64,000 nucleotides of DNA from Incurvaria masculella (GCA_946894095.1 OX335642.1:21277021-21341020), one strand, 5' to 3'; counted from the first letter of the stretch, positions 1-11,229 are shown. Notes: generated by a model not told the origin, from the sequence alone. Numbers and translations are program-made.

Positions 1-223
1 CTATAAATTTATGAGAAGAATACGATACAAACCGCCGCCAAATTTAGTAAGTGGTTGTCAAGATAAAAACGGACATAATTTGTGACAAATAGACGTAGAG
101 ATCACAGTCCACCGATTTCATAAGAATGAATGAAGATTCCAACACAAATCGCGTTAAAATCAATGCTGAAAAAAAAACGAGATTTAGTCATCAAATCTAA
201 AATAACAATAGTATTATCTCCCT

Positions 224-496
224 TTTTAGGGTTCCGTAACCAAAGGGTGCCAACGGAGCCCTATTACTAAGCCTCCGCTGTCCGTCCGCACGTCCGTCCG
301 TCCGTCCGACCATCCGTCCACCTTTTACAGGGCTGTATCTCATGAACCGAATAGGTAGACAGAGTGTGTATTTATTTTGCCGTTATAACAACAAATAGGT
401 CAAATAAAAAAATAATAACAATTAAAGGGCCCATACAAAAAAGTACTATGTTACGGAACCCTTCGTGTGCGAGTCCGAATCGCACTTGGCCGGTTT
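224..496 (-). mobile_element. CCGGCCAAGTGCGAG / GGGTTCCGTACC repeat, copy 1
   Basis: This is a recurrent family. One end carries AAAACCGGCCAAGTGCGAGT and a palindromic GTGCGAGTC..GACTCGCAC. The other carries GGGTTCCG..CGGAACCC and TTAGTAATAGGGTTCCG next to a run of CGGA/TCCG tetranucleotides. This copy reads in reverse, with a CGTCCGTCCG microsatellite at about 288-310. It has no coding capacity. Orientation is defined with CCGGCCAAG first. Confidence 0.8.
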
Positions 497-1334
497 TGCG
501 ATTACATTATTCTGAAATAACACCAAGAATCATATTTAAGTAATAATATACCTTTTGAATTTAAATTTCCGCGGATGTCATGTTAAAATATAGGCGAAAA
601 TCACTCATTATCTCATCATTGAATGGTTAAGAAATCTCAAATGGGTTTTAGCAATAAGTACTACAAATCTCCTGGCATTGAATTTTCTTTGCCTAATCGG
701 CTCTCCCCCCTTCTTCGCTACAGCCATTGCATTCACCGAGCGGTCGGCCTTCAAGAGAAAAGTTACACAAACTGCGCTGATGTCAACAAAACTCAACGAG
801 TTAGAACCTTATGCAAGCGTGCAAGGTCGCGCGGGGGGGGGGGGGGGGTTGGCGGCGGGGGGGAGGGGGGTGGGGGCGGACTGTTTCATTGTACGGTTAC
901 GATATACTACTTTGTACTTTAGTTTGTGCAAACTGTTGGCTCATAGCAACATTTGTGCGATGTTATGACACGAGATAGTCTTGTGGCATATCGAAGTGTT
1001 GGTGTTTCGGGGCATTGGATTATTCGAAAAAAATAGCCGTATTCTAACAATTTCACGCTGTCAGCGAGAAATTGTTAAAATACGGTAATCAGGTCCTTAT
1101 ATGCTGACAAGGATGCATATGGATCAGTTATAAGTGCATTTAGTTACGAATATGAGCTGTTACATGGTTTGGAATCCATGTACAAATATATGCCCCCTTT
1201 TCCTACTAGGTGGTAGGGACTCATAGATAAAAAGGAAGAAGATATGGAATCGAGCGCGTCTTCTATAGAAACCGCTGTGTCGACTGTGTGGCATATGACG
1301 CGCCGCCGGATTCCCATACATTATATGGTAATTT
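497..1334. other. Intergenic, no gene seen
   Basis: Apart from the poly-G tract, unique-looking AT-rich sequence. The overlapping frames at 608-968 run through the G-tract and are not credible genes. Confidence 0.6.
829..882 (+). repeat. Poly-G / G-quadruplex-prone tract
   Basis: Sixteen consecutive G (833-848), then runs of G7, G6 and G5 within 35 bases. It is the only such tract seen in this AT-rich window. Confidence 0.8.
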
Positions 1335-1835
1335 TGACCATGTAGCGGAGACGCCTATCTCTTCAGTGGCTAAGCCTAAGTTTGTACCATCTCATTGGAT
1401 GAAAAGATGGTCGAAACGACAAAAAAGCTTGTAAAATGGGACTATTTTGCAAGCTTTTTTATTTCCATCCAGTTCAAAGTTCAATATAGCAGTGGTTACA
1501 AAGGGAAGGTTCTGGCATAGCACCTAATTCCTTGATGACCTGCATCGCAACCCCAAATAAATCAGGTGCCATGCCAGCACCTTCATTTTATGAGCACGGC
1601 TATATTGAACTGGATGGGAAACACGGATAATGCCGTTTCTAACATATTTTCATCCAATGCAATGGTACTGACCCGGGCGGGTTTAAGCCTACCACCTAGA
1701 AGGGGATTACATGTTTATGTGTATTCTGAACCATGGAAGAGCTTGCATTCGTGACGTCATGCACATATCCAACTCGGAAAGAGAGAGAAATTGATGGTCG
1801 AACCCACAACCTAAGGCATAGAATGCAATCCACCT
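1335..1835. mobile_element. Head-to-head inverted pair of SINE bodies
   Basis: A plus-strand body (about 1390-1530; GGATGAAAAGATGGTCGAAA, then GGGAAGGTTCTGGCAT) is followed by a minus-strand copy (about 1560-1830; CCTTCATTTTATGAGCACGG to a tRNA-like head near 1800-1830). The family body is shared by many copies in the window. A near-perfect small hairpin with AAAAAAGCTTG arms lies at 1421-1460. Confidence 0.65.
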
Positions 1836-2099
1836 CCTATTTACTTAATCCAATCAACAACGCCCTCACTGTGTATGGTAATACTTCTGTAGCAATCCTA
1901 CGCAAATTATATTTTGGCTGCAAATGTTAAATTTATCAATCTTACTTAGGTCGTCACCAAACTGATATCGATATCAGACACCAGATTCAGAGCGGATTTC
2001 CTCGAAATGTTGTTGGTTTTTGCGGTTAAGTGAAGAGCTATCTGATACGTTTTGTTATCACATATACCCTGGAAAAGCGAGCAATACTAAAAGTTTGGG

Positions 2100-2245
2100 C
2101 ATATTGAGCGAATCTAGCTCAGGGCGCGGTTGCTTCTCATCCGAGTGGTCATGGGTGCAACCCCCGCTCCGTTCGTTCACTCTGTCACGAATGCAAGCAG
2201 CTTCATTGATCAATATTCATGTTAAGCTGTAGGTCCCCTTCTTTA
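2100..2245 (+). mobile_element. tRNA-derived SINE fragment
   Basis: A GGTCATGGGTGCAACCCCCG stretch resembles the B-box region of the tRNA-type head. It is followed by GTCACGAATGCAAGC and CTGTAGGTCCCCTTC, the linker to the shared SINE body. The body itself is absent. Confidence 0.5.
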
Positions 2246-2728
2246 TTAGGTTAACTAGAATTTTCCCCAAAATACTACTTTGTATATTTTAGTAATAGGT
2301 AGGTAGTAAGGTAAGGCGGGGCTCATTAGATCAAATTTAGATCGATATTAAGTACACGCACTGTAATGTTCAAATTTACCCTAAATAAACCAACTCAAGC
2401 GGAGGTATTTCTCCTAAAGAACAAGATACAAATATTTAAAACTAGCTACGGTACCCGGCTCCGCTCGGGTCCATGTCGTTTTAGAATGATGTCGAGCTGA
2501 ATTATTTCCTAGATAATGGCTAGTCGAAAAGGCTGGTCAAAAACGATGTAATTTATCTGCTATAACTATAATCATAACGGATGGAGCCGATATAGCTTAA
2601 TTAAATAAGAAATATTATAACATTTCCATTTATAATACATAGGGCACACTATAAGTTTTCGGAACTGCCCACTTAGCTAAACAATATCGATAAAGTAATT
2701 AAATAATTTGGTATTATAACGCATAGGG

Positions 2729-2885
2729 CCGAGTGCACGAAATGGCAAAAATCTAAATCATCGTCAACTTAAACACGTCACTTTGCATGGAACGTATGGA
2801 AGGAACTCTATGCGGGTCACTAAAAGTGACGTGTTTGAACATTATTTAACTCATCCCTATCTTCGTGCAAACGGTTCTTAGGCTG
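2729..2885 (+). mobile_element. Foldback MITE of the GCCGAGTGCACGAA family, copy 1
   Basis: The outer end GGGCCGAGTGCACGAA pairs loosely with CTTCGTGCAAACGG. Inside, AAACACGTCACTTT and AAAAGTGACGTGTTT form an inner inverted pair around GGAAGGAACTC. About 155 bases, non-coding. Five copies were found. Confidence 0.7.
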
Positions 2886-2965
2886 TTTTGTCTTGTTTGT
2901 TTTGTCTTACTGTCACTTGTTTTTGCATTGCGGCGTCATTTAAAAAAAATCGTGTCTATATCACC

Positions 2966-3440
2966 ATGGTATTAACTTATAAAAATTTTCGTAGTATGAT
3001 TTTATACGATTTTAAGTGTAATTTAACAGCTCACAAAGCCTTGCTCGGCCTCAAACTGCTTTTGGCGATGAAACACTATGAAAGGCGACTATCGCGTCAA
3101 TCTTGTGACTAATTTTGTGATGGTCAGCTTTATACAACAAAAACATAAATGATGTGCGCCGTGAGATGAAACAGACAGGCATGCAGACTGTTGCTTAGGA
3201 GACTGTGAATAGTAATTTGTATAACACCATCTGTTTGATGGAAGTAAATCACAAACTCCGTAAAAATAACAGTAAACGCAGCATCATCTTGCACCACAAC
3301 AATGCCAGTTCTCAGACGGCCATGCAGACATACGAATTTTCAAAGGTTAAAAACGTAGAACTTATGAGTAATCCTGCATACAGTCCCGACCTGGCACCTT
3401 GTGACATTATTCTGTTCTCAAAATGTTTTAACCAATAACG
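2966..3440 (+). pseudogene. Mariner-type (DD34D) transposase relic
   Basis: A first stretch around 2966-3060 reads like the mariner N-terminal DNA-binding region (FRSMILYDFKCNLTAHKALLGL). The frame then shifts and the centre, including the first catalytic Asp region, is missing or unrecognisable. The C-terminal catalytic part reads from 3205 with ILHHNNASSQTA and NPAYSPDLAPCDIILF. In active relatives the first motif is HHDNAS, so the second catalytic Asp is replaced by Asn here; the third Asp in SPDLAPCD is present. The frame ends at 3436. The element is dead; its ends were not resolved. Confidence 0.8.
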
Positions 3441-4150
3441 AGCCTATCGAAGAGTACCAGGTTCACCAGGATCATCCCGCAATGACACTTCCACATTCAA
3501 ATGGATCTAAAACACGACAATATTCATTCCCCAATTATGCATTCCTTCAATGCGATGGTATGTATCATCCCAGGCGGAATTAAACCTACGAAAGGTGAAC
3601 AAAAGTTTTACGTGGCATACAAAACACAGCCAGTCTCAACACCTAAAACGGTCACCCATCCGTAACTCGAGCGCACTCAGACATGCCAAACGTAGATACA
3701 ATTCGCATATAACTAAATCGGGTGAGTGGTTCTCAAGTTATAAGCATTTCATCCTAATGCTCACCGCTCTGGTAATTTTGAGTTATTTCATGTAGCTTTT
3801 AAGTTGTGAGCAGAATCAGGCTGGACGTGGAAACCAAACTTTATAAGCATTGCATACCACTGCTTATTTGCACACACCTCTCGTAATTTTGCATGGGGTC
3901 CCATTCAGGTAAGAGTGAGATCGAATTCGTCGTTAAATATCAACTAATTATATATTTCCCAGCTATTTTAGGTTCACTCTCTCCCGAACTCGAAGTCACT
4001 CGATTAGCCCTAAAGTTGCGGGAATAATAAAGCCATGCGTGTCTGTACAATTAGCGAGTCTGGAAAGAAGATACATAAGTGCAATCAGTGATGACCAACA
4101 CCAAACTCATATTCTTGACCAAACCATAGAAATTATTCATTAAAAAATTT
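3441..4150. other. Intergenic after mariner relic
   Basis: It may contain the decayed mariner 3' end and, near 3545-3590, a SINE-like CAATGCGATGGTATGTATCA scrap. The 81-codon frame at 3550-3795 lacks any recognisable feature. Confidence 0.4.
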
Positions 4151-4412
4151 AACAAAAAAAATAACCGACTTCAAAGAAAAAGCACTAAAAAGTAAAAAAT
4201 TATTTCAATTTTTGTAGTTACGATTTCTGTTATTTTTTGAGTCGGCGTCAGCCGGGCACGCGCTGCGCCAATCAAGAGAACCTAACCTAACCTAACCTAA
4301 CCTAACCTTGGCTGACACCGACTCAAAAAATAACAGAAATCGTAACTACAAAAATGGAAATTATTTTTTACTTTTTAGTGCTTTTTCTTTGAAGTCGGTT
4401 ATTTTTTTTGTT
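4151..4412. mobile_element. Foldback element with CCTAA telomere-type repeats in the loop
   Basis: Arms at 4151-4253 and 4310-4412 are near-perfect inverted repeats of about 103 bases, beginning with an A-rich end and ACCGACTTCAAAGAAAAAGC. The loop (4254-4309) contains five CCTAA units (4281-4305), the insect telomere repeat. No coding capacity. Confidence 0.8.
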
Positions 4413-4770
4413 AATTTTTTTTTATTTGTTTATTTTTAGTGAATCTGAAGTACACTTACTAATTTGTACACGTCCTTTCCAATAAAAAAAGAATCACCGA
4501 AATCGGTTGGCGTTATATTGAGTTATTCGTCCATTTGTCGCGTATTATAGCGTATTAAGATACAAATTTAAGACTTTTATGATTTTCCCATGGATATCAT
4601 TGTCAGAACTTAACCAAATTAAAATGGGACCACTTGGGAAGCACTAGCTATCATTTAAAAAAATAATCATCAAAATCGGTTCACCCAGGCAAAAGTTATG
4701 AGGTAACAAACATAAAAAAAACATACAGACGATTTGATAACCTCCTCCTTTTTTTGAAGTCGATTAAAAA
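4413..4770 (+). mobile_element. Right part of a GAAGTCG-ended lepidopteran repeat
   Basis: Sequence from the foldback to about 4770 includes AATCGGTTCACCCAGGCAAA, a poly-A-like stretch, ACAGACGATTTGATAACC and a T-run followed by GAAGTCG, which echoes the foldback's terminal motif. Together 4151-4770 may be one composite non-autonomous element. It has no ORF. Confidence 0.45.
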
Positions 4771-5159
4771 CAGGTGCGTTTTCTTATACCTAGTTTGAAG
4801 ATATTATGGGTTACCCATACACATTTTCATACGTTTCAAGATTTTCTTTGAGACAAAAGATAGTTCCCCATGCCTAATTTAATCCTGTTCTGGCCTATAC
4901 AAAGTTTTTGTACACAAAATCAAAGAATATAATCATAAAGTTGTATAATGCCATAGTAAATAGATGCGGCGAAAATATTTGCAGAATTTCGGTCTCGTTA
5001 GAATTTTCAATAAAATATTTATTTTTACAGCGCCATCTATGATATAACGGTGTACAACTTCTAATCGCTATTACTAACGAACTAAATAAACGCCTCTATC
5101 CGGGTAGAGATGGCCCTGTAAACCCAACGTCTTTGCCCAAAGTTTCGAAAGGAATTGCA

Positions 5160-5280
5160 TATCAAAATCAACAAAATTAAACACGTCACTTTGTATGGAC
5201 AGTATTGAGGAAACTCCATGCGGTTCGCTAAAAGTGACGTGTTTGAACATTGATTAACTCAGCCGTACTCGGGAACAAAA
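5160..5280 (+). mobile_element. GCCGAGTGCACGAA foldback MITE, copy 2
   Basis: AAACACGTCACTTTGTATGG, CTCCATGCGGTTCGCTAAAA and GTGACGTGTTTGAACATTGA match the family core. The outer ends are lost or diverged. Confidence 0.65.
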
Positions 5281-6069
5281 TTTCTCGCACTGACTGCCAT
5301 GAATTAAAAAAATTGTTCCTTGGGAAAATGGTTTTGCCATTAAACTATTACTTAAAAAAAACAGGAAAAAATTGTTATCTATTATGTCGAATCCATGTTA
5401 TAATTATATGCGAGATAAAAAAACAGAAAAACAAATTGAGATTTCAGGATTCGAACCTGAACCCTCCCTCGAACAAATTATATTCTAAACAGTCGATTAA
5501 TCGCCCTACGCCAACCGGCTTTTTACGTTTAACTCGAAAATTGTTTATCGATTCTGGCAAAATGACGCCGCACGTAGCGCCGTCATGCGCCACGGGATGG
5601 TATTAATTTTGTTTGAGAGTAATTTCATTGATATTGCTCAGCCCTTAGAATATTTAGCGTGATGGTATGTATCCTAGAGTGAGCCCAGCGATATTTTCTG
5701 TAAATTGGTATAAACAGCATCTTGATCTGTTCTGTGGTTACGAAGATTACCTTTCGCATGTGGACAGACGTTCCCTTTTATATAAGCAGAGAAGAAGATG
5801 TTATGTGAAGAAACGCGTAGCCTGCCGTCATGTTTTTGCAGCCAATCAAAAAGTCCGAAAACACATAGGCATCGACGTAATGTTTAAAAAAACCATACAT
5901 CAATTTACTCACTAACTACGAGAGTGACCTAAAATAAATTTTATAGAATATGTTTTAAATAAGATTTTTTTAATCCAGCTTCTTCCATTTTCAGTCATGT
6001 GCATTTCAATAAAAATGTTATTGGTTTTGGTATGTGTGGTTATTGGTATGCGACGTAATGTCACATATC
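5281..6069. other. Intergenic with tRNA-like scrap
   Basis: A minus-strand T-arm-like CAGGTTCGAATCCTGA lies at about 5447-5462, but acceptor pairing is lacking. Frames at 5250-5606 and 5667-5915 have no known motifs. Confidence 0.4.
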
Positions 6070-6165
6070 CATAGGCCTCCAGCAGCAGAGCAGTACAGCA
6101 GCAAGACGACCGGCAGTACGGCAGTACAGAGCAGTACCGCGGTGGCAGTATCGGCGCACGCGGTT
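6070..6165. repeat. GC-rich GCAGTAC-type low-complexity stretch
   Basis: CAGCAGCAGAGCAGTACAGC and repeated GCAGTAC/GGCAGTA units with irregular spacing. No ORF of note and no obvious promoter. Confidence 0.45.
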
Positions 6166-6544
6166 ACGCAACTTGACACACATCGCTCTTATCCTTATCA
6201 CTGCGCGTAACCTCATTTGCTACAGACTCAGGCCACTATTAGATGTGGCTTTACATGTATAGAGAGGGCTGATGGTGGACGAAATGAAGAACACAATGGG
6301 TCTTAAAGGACCGTAAAAACTATAATTTTTTTATTAACTAGACATGGATGGATGATACCAAACTGACCGTCAGATTTTAGCACACCACACATTAAATCTG
6401 ATCAAGTGATTTCGACAAATTTTTAGGTTAATTTTATTTTAAAAAAATTGCTAAGCGAAAAGAAGAGCAACCTTTTTACATTAAAAATATATGATCTAAA
6501 TAATTGAATACCGGATATCAGTTGCCCTATTGGTCTCAATAGGA

Positions 6545-6725
6545 TGTCACAATATAATATTTTGGTTTAATATTTTATATTTACGGATAAATAGAGTTCA
6601 GCTTACTTCTTTAGCTCGACGAATTAACAAACACTATTTATCCGTAAATTAAAATAATATGTCGAACAACAGTTTATATCTTAATAAACATAAAATATTA
6701 ATTATATGAATATTCGACACATAAA
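6545..6725. repeat. Repeat with TTTACGGATAAA motifs, copy 1
   Basis: TATTTACGGATAAATAGAGT and TTCAGCTTACTTCTTTAGCT are mirrored by ACACTATTTATCCGTAAATT. It shares its left half with 28.01-28.25 kb. Confidence 0.5.
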
Positions 6726-6890
6726 CAGTGTTAACCTCTCTACTTTGAGCTTGAAACCTGGAGGAGCTCTAGATACTTTGTCCAGTGAGAGCTTAACTGT
6801 CTTTGTATTGTAGGTTATTGCATTTATTTGGTTATAGGTAACAAATCAGTCATACTTTCCAAAATTTAAAGCCGAACAATAGTGTAAATA

Positions 6891-7054
6891 GAAAAACCGG
6901 CCAAGTGCGAGTCGGTCTCGTACACAAAGGGTTCCGTACCATCGAACAAGATTGAAAAAAAACACGTTTTTTGTATGGGACGGACGGACTGTTGGGCGGA
7001 TGGACAGACGGACGGACAGTGGAGGCTTAGTAATAGGATTCCGTTGGCACCCTT
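6891..7054 (+). mobile_element. GGGTTCCGTACC repeat, copy 2, internally deleted
   Basis: Both ends of the family are present, but the middle between TTTTTTGTATGGGA and the (ACGG)n run is missing. It lies 36 bases from an oppositely oriented copy, forming an imperfect inverted pair. Confidence 0.75.
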
Positions 7055-7090
7055 GAGTGAGTCACTTGTCCTAAGTGGACAAGTGCCCTT

Positions 7091-7361
7091 TTAAGGGTTC
7101 CGTACCCAAAGAGAGTGCTAACGGAACCCTATTACTAAGCCTCTGCAGTCCGTCCGTCCGTCCGTCTATCACAGGGCAGTATCTCATGAACAGTAATATT
7201 TAGGCAGCTGAAATTTTTTTATGTTGCTGCTATAACAACAAATAGATAAAATTTAAAAATAATAATTAAAGGTGGCCCCATACAAAAAACGTGATTTTTT
7301 AGTTAAATCTTATACGATGGTACGGAACCCTTCGTGTGCGAGTCCGACTCGTGCGAGTTTT
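7091..7361 (-). mobile_element. GGGTTCCGTACC repeat, copy 3
   Basis: Nearly full length in reverse orientation: GGGTTCCGTACCC start, TCCG-type run at about 7150-7165, CACGTTTTTT-equivalent segment, and an end at a degraded TGCGAGTTTT. Confidence 0.8.
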
Positions 7362-8033
7362 CAAATAAGCGATTCATATGTTTCCACTTTGAATATAGAT
7401 GCACATCAAAAGATGCACTGACTACATTAAAATATTTCCCCTCAACATTGTCGATGGTTGGTGTATTATCGCGTCGCTACACAAGTCTTCGGGCCAGTCA
7501 CGTGCTCTATTTACCAATGCGTTATGCAATAGGGAATGTGTTGTCGGTTACGTGATCCAAGGCGAGCTAGCGACCAATTTTTTGCTTTCAAAAACACCAA
7601 TTTCAACTCTATTGCGAGCCTCGTGGAACTCATTTTACATTCAACTATGACACATGTGAACGAATGGAGTTTAGCTTGCGTAGATGCGTGATACAGTTTT
7701 AGCGATATTACAAATCAAATGTTAATTTTGACGGTGACGTTTCAAAAAGTCTAAAACCACAAGTTCCAAAACCCACTGTGGGTAAGATCCAAAACCTAAA
7801 ACTCCTATCAATTCTTAACGATACGTACATTTACAATTACATAGATTAGGATATGTTTTGTGCTTTCTATATTACTACACGAAAAAATTACTTTTGGATG
7901 TCTATTTATTATAATTATTATTGTAGATTGTCCGCAACAAACATCCTTAATCTGTTTGGATCTTATGTTAGGGTTTTTCCCGTTTTTTCAAAAGCAGTTT
8001 AAATAACAGGTAAAATTTAATTAAATATTGTTA
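7362..8033. other. Intergenic, no gene seen
   Basis: Two overlapping frames (7334-7555, 7399-7650) show no domain. One CACGTG is at 7499-7504. Nothing else recognised. Confidence 0.5.
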
Positions 8034-8813
8034 AGGTTTACCCTATTACTAAGCCTCCGCTGTCCGTCCGTCCGTCAGTCACCGGGCTGTAGTTAAGGTG
8101 GCCCATCCCGCTCAACTCCCCATACAAACGGGGAAAGAAGATCACGCCCATATTTCTTGTCAGAGATCCCAAATTTTGCTCAAAATAGGTTTATTTAATC
8201 GAACTAGACGTCTGATGACCGTTGACATTGTAAAATTGTGTTTGTTTTTTAAGTTATAAGGTCCGAAAGTTCGAATTTTTCGCGCGTTTTATACAATAAC
8301 TTTGGAGGTGGATTACGCAATGATAAAGTAAGAACATCTTGAAAAGATTAGTCATCAGACATAGATTATTTAATCAAGTTTTATAATCTATTTGGTTTTT
8401 GTTAAATTTTTGACTACAACTGTCGTGGTTTACTTTCAACTATAAGTCGTTTTGTGATTAACATTTTCGTAAATCTTACCAAATCATACACTATGCACAT
8501 TGTCTTTTTGTGGACATCTTGCATCTTCCTCATCACGGAGCCTTTCTTTTTCTTTGAAACAGAGAAGGTCCCAGACCGCAACAGCACGGTTTTGTACCAT
8601 GCCCGCGAATGAGTTAGTCCTGCCGGGTTGGGCCACCTTAATAGACCGTAATAGGTAAGCAGCAGAAATTTTCACAGAGTGTGTATTTATTTTGCCGCTA
8701 TAATAACAAATAGGTAAAATAAAAACATACATAAAAATTAAACATGCTACCCACACAAAAAACGTGATTTTCTTGTGTTTAATCTTGTACTATGGTACGG
8801 AACCGCACTTAAG
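8034..8813 (-). mobile_element. GGGTTCCGTACC repeat, copy 4, split by a MITE
   Basis: The left part (8034-8092) and right part (8642-8813) belong to one copy. They are separated exactly by the TTAA-flanked element at 8093-8641. Removing the insert leaves one TTAA and restores the spacing seen in other copies between GGGCTGTA and CCGTAATAGG (9 bases). Confidence 0.8.
8093..8641 (+). mobile_element. TTAA-flanked MITE, copy 1 (nested)
   Basis: The element starts TTAAGGTGGCCCATCCCG and ends GGGTTGGGCCACCTTAA, so short terminal inverted repeats are flanked by TTAA on both sides, as in piggyBac-type insertion. It is about 549 bases with no transposase. Internal marks include CCCCATACAAACGGGG and TTTTGTACC..GCCCGCGAATGAGTTAGT. 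Family assignment to piggyBac rests only on the TTAA target. Confidence 0.75.
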
Positions 8814-9144
8814 GGGATCGGCAACAGGAACCGATCATAAAACATATTCTTCGGGTGGCCAAAAGCGGTTATATTTCGGCGTTTGCTGTCTTACTTCAGT
8901 TTGATAGACGACGGCGGAGCGGCACATAACGGAGGCGGCGAAGCTGAGACTGTTATTTAGGTATCTACCTGGCATATTAATAACAACAATTTCTGCTTTA
9001 TGTATTTATTGCAGAGATACTACCATAGCCAATCAATCTATTGTTCAATATGATAAAGATGTTCTTATATCATTAAATTTAAATGTATTAGCCCGTTAAG
9101 ATCATATTGAATGCAATTATCGTTCGTTTCATTATAAAGCGTAA

Positions 9145-9276
9145 GTCCGCTAATAAATAACTCCACTTTCGAGGATTAGCGCTGTGAGATAACACCGGAA
9201 TCACATACAATTTTACCATATTTTGTGTCGTCTCATAACACTAACGCTCGAAAGTCGAGTTGTCTATTAGCGGAAT
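9145..9276. mobile_element. Short foldback MITE
   Basis: TCCGCTAATAAATAACTCCA..CTTTCGAG at the left pairs with CTCGAAAGTCGAGTTGTCTA..TTAGCGGAA at the right, giving arms of about 45 bases around a short loop. Confidence 0.65.
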
Positions 9277-9379
9277 TTGGCTTTAGGAGCGAAAATATTC
9301 AGCAAGAAAATTGTAATCCCCAATCCCATGAGATCTGGAACTTCGTCGGTTACTACGTCGATTTCGTCGGAATTATACA

Positions 9380-9565
9380 GTTTACTAGGTAAGCCCTTCC
9401 CTGCATCAAGTTGGCACCATAGCATTGAATCGAATGAAATCGACGATGGTCGGAGCAATTGTAATTGTGTGAGTTTCCCAACCTTTTAATGTAGTCGTGC
9501 AATATGAGGAAGATCCTGGCATGGTACCTATTTCCCATTCGGTGTTATATAATTACAGATGGTTT
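9380..9565 (+). mobile_element. SINE body fragment
   Basis: GTTGGCACCATAGCATTGAA, CGATGGTCGGAGC and AAGATCCTGGCATGGTACCT follow the order of the shared body, with decay. ORFs here on both strands are incidental. Confidence 0.5.
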
Positions 9566-10177
9566 GCTATTAGACACCCAAACGCATAGCCACATGTCAA
9601 ACAATACGTGGTTACAAACGCACCAAAATCAGGTAATTGATTCTTCTTTGGACCGACAGACAGATGGAATTATGGTTGGGTTGAGGTCCCCCCTAAATAG
9701 GATTAAGTTGAGTTAGTTTAGGTTAAATAATCGACAATATTTAATTCAGTACAATTACAATTTTCCTGTGACATCTATAAGTCATTTAATTTTGGAAAGT
9801 TGATTTACTGTCGGACTGTAAAAGATCTGTAAGAATACTTTGGAAGCAAGTATGCAAGCCCCCCCTTTGCTAGTTCTCGTCCATCGGATGCGGCTGCGTG
9901 AAACACTGTGTCAGTCGATTAAATGGTACACTATGGGAGAGGTAGTATGAACATGCCTTACACTATACTTTTCTCAATTGTATGCCGAAATCTGAATCGA
10001 GATAAAGATGTCTTCAAGGACCCCACAAAATGAATCAATGTACAGAGTATTAGATTAGTACATTAAATGCTGCAAAAAAGTTTTGAAAGAATTCATTAAA
10101 TTACTTTACAAAATAACTATGAAAGTTTTAATAGACAGCTGTAATTTTAACTGTATGAGTAGCGTTATTAACCACTG

Positions 10178-10300
10178 ATTTCCCTACATCCAGCTATCTG
10201 AAATCTGATGATTAACTTTCGGTTACATGGCATATTTAGTAGGTTTAACTGAAAGATAACTTTGAGATTTTTTGTAGCTGTAGGTGATGAAAACCGGCGT
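10178..10300. repeat. Foldback repeat (TAACTTTCGGTTACATGGCA), copy 1
   Basis: TAACTTTCGGTTACATGGCA is followed by the inverted AACTGAAAGATAACTTTGAG, within flanks CATCCAGCTATCTGAAATC and TTTTTGTAGCTGTAGGTGATG that also pair. A second copy lies at 47498-47625. Confidence 0.6.
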
Positions 10301-10539
10301 AGGACTACGAGGTAGCTTTCTAAAACCTAGTATAAAGGGAGTGGCGTGACGATGACAGGTGACAAGTTTCAACATATTTATATGATTTCATATTTCTACA
10401 CAAATATAAAAGTCCATGGACGGGCGATTTAGTTTACGGCCTTAAATGCTCTATTCAATGGCGCAAGCGAAATCGATGATCTCGCCGATTGATCGATAAG
10501 TGTTGTGTAAAGAGGCTCTTCTATCTTGGTTGGGAAGGC

Positions 10540-10710
10540 ATGTCCGTACTATGCCGCAAGTCGACCTTATTAGCGGCCGGTGTCGGGGTTCCGTTAGTCT
10601 CGTCTCGCTGCCAGCGACATCCGCCTCCGCAGCCAGGGCAGCAGGTCGACGCTTCTGGGTCGACTGTCGACCCAGCAGCCTCCGCAGCCTCCGTTGCGGC
10701 GCGCTGACGC
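10540..10710. other. GC-rich block, function unknown
   Basis: The stretch is GC-rich with CAGCCTCCGCAGCCTCCG short tandem units and GTCGAC-rich palindromic sequence (GGGTCGACTGTCGACCC). Two overlapping plus-strand frames (10489-10707, 10500-10778) have biased composition only. Confidence 0.35.
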
Positions 10711-10829
10711 TGTGTTTGTTCCCTACTCTGATTATATGTTTCTATATCACAGATGTATTTAAAGAGGCCTTTAATTAAGTAGTGAATTAGATGCGCAAGA
10801 GTGTAGAATAAATGCAGTAGAAATGCCTT

Positions 10830-10945
10830 CCTTGAAGTATGAATGCGGAATTGGCAGACAAGATGTGAAACATAGAGTAAACAAACCGATCCTGTAGATC
10901 CTTTATGATGGTTTGGTCATGTAGAATGAATGACTGATAAAATAT
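10830..10945 (+). pseudogene. Relic of a non-LTR retrotransposon ORF2 C-terminus
   Basis: In one frame the sequence around 10899-10930 reads W-F-G-H-V-E (with a stop before the W), the well-known RLRWFGHVER-type tail after the reverse transcriptase domain of insect LINEs. Upstream, GGCAGACAAGATGTGAAACA would fit the preceding DRVRNE-type segment. Stops interrupt the frame. Confidence 0.45.
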
Positions 10946-11229
10946 TAGCACTGATAGTTGCAGACCACAATTACATAGCTGAAACTAGGCAGCCCGGACA
11001 ACCGAAAAAAACTTAATATTACCAGATAGCTCATGTTCTTTGGAATGGTCAAATTTGTAGTACCCGTATTAGAAGATCGCGTTTGAATAGATTCCAGTTG
11101 AAGGAACGAGAAAAAGTGCTCTCATTGTACCGCTTCGGGCTCGATAATATTTAAGAAAAAAAAGTTTTACAAGTGCGTCGCTTATTCCAAAGATCACATT
11201 CCTTCGATAATATTTGCCTACAACTCCGG

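Noticed and set aside
5440..5525. Possible minus-strand tRNA gene
   Set aside because: The T-arm (CAGG-TTCGAAT-CCTG) is convincing, but the acceptor stem does not pair and no sound anticodon arm was found; probably a tRNA-derived scrap.
6070..6165. Possible CAG-repeat coding exon
   Set aside because: Units are irregular and no extended frame or splice signals accompany them.
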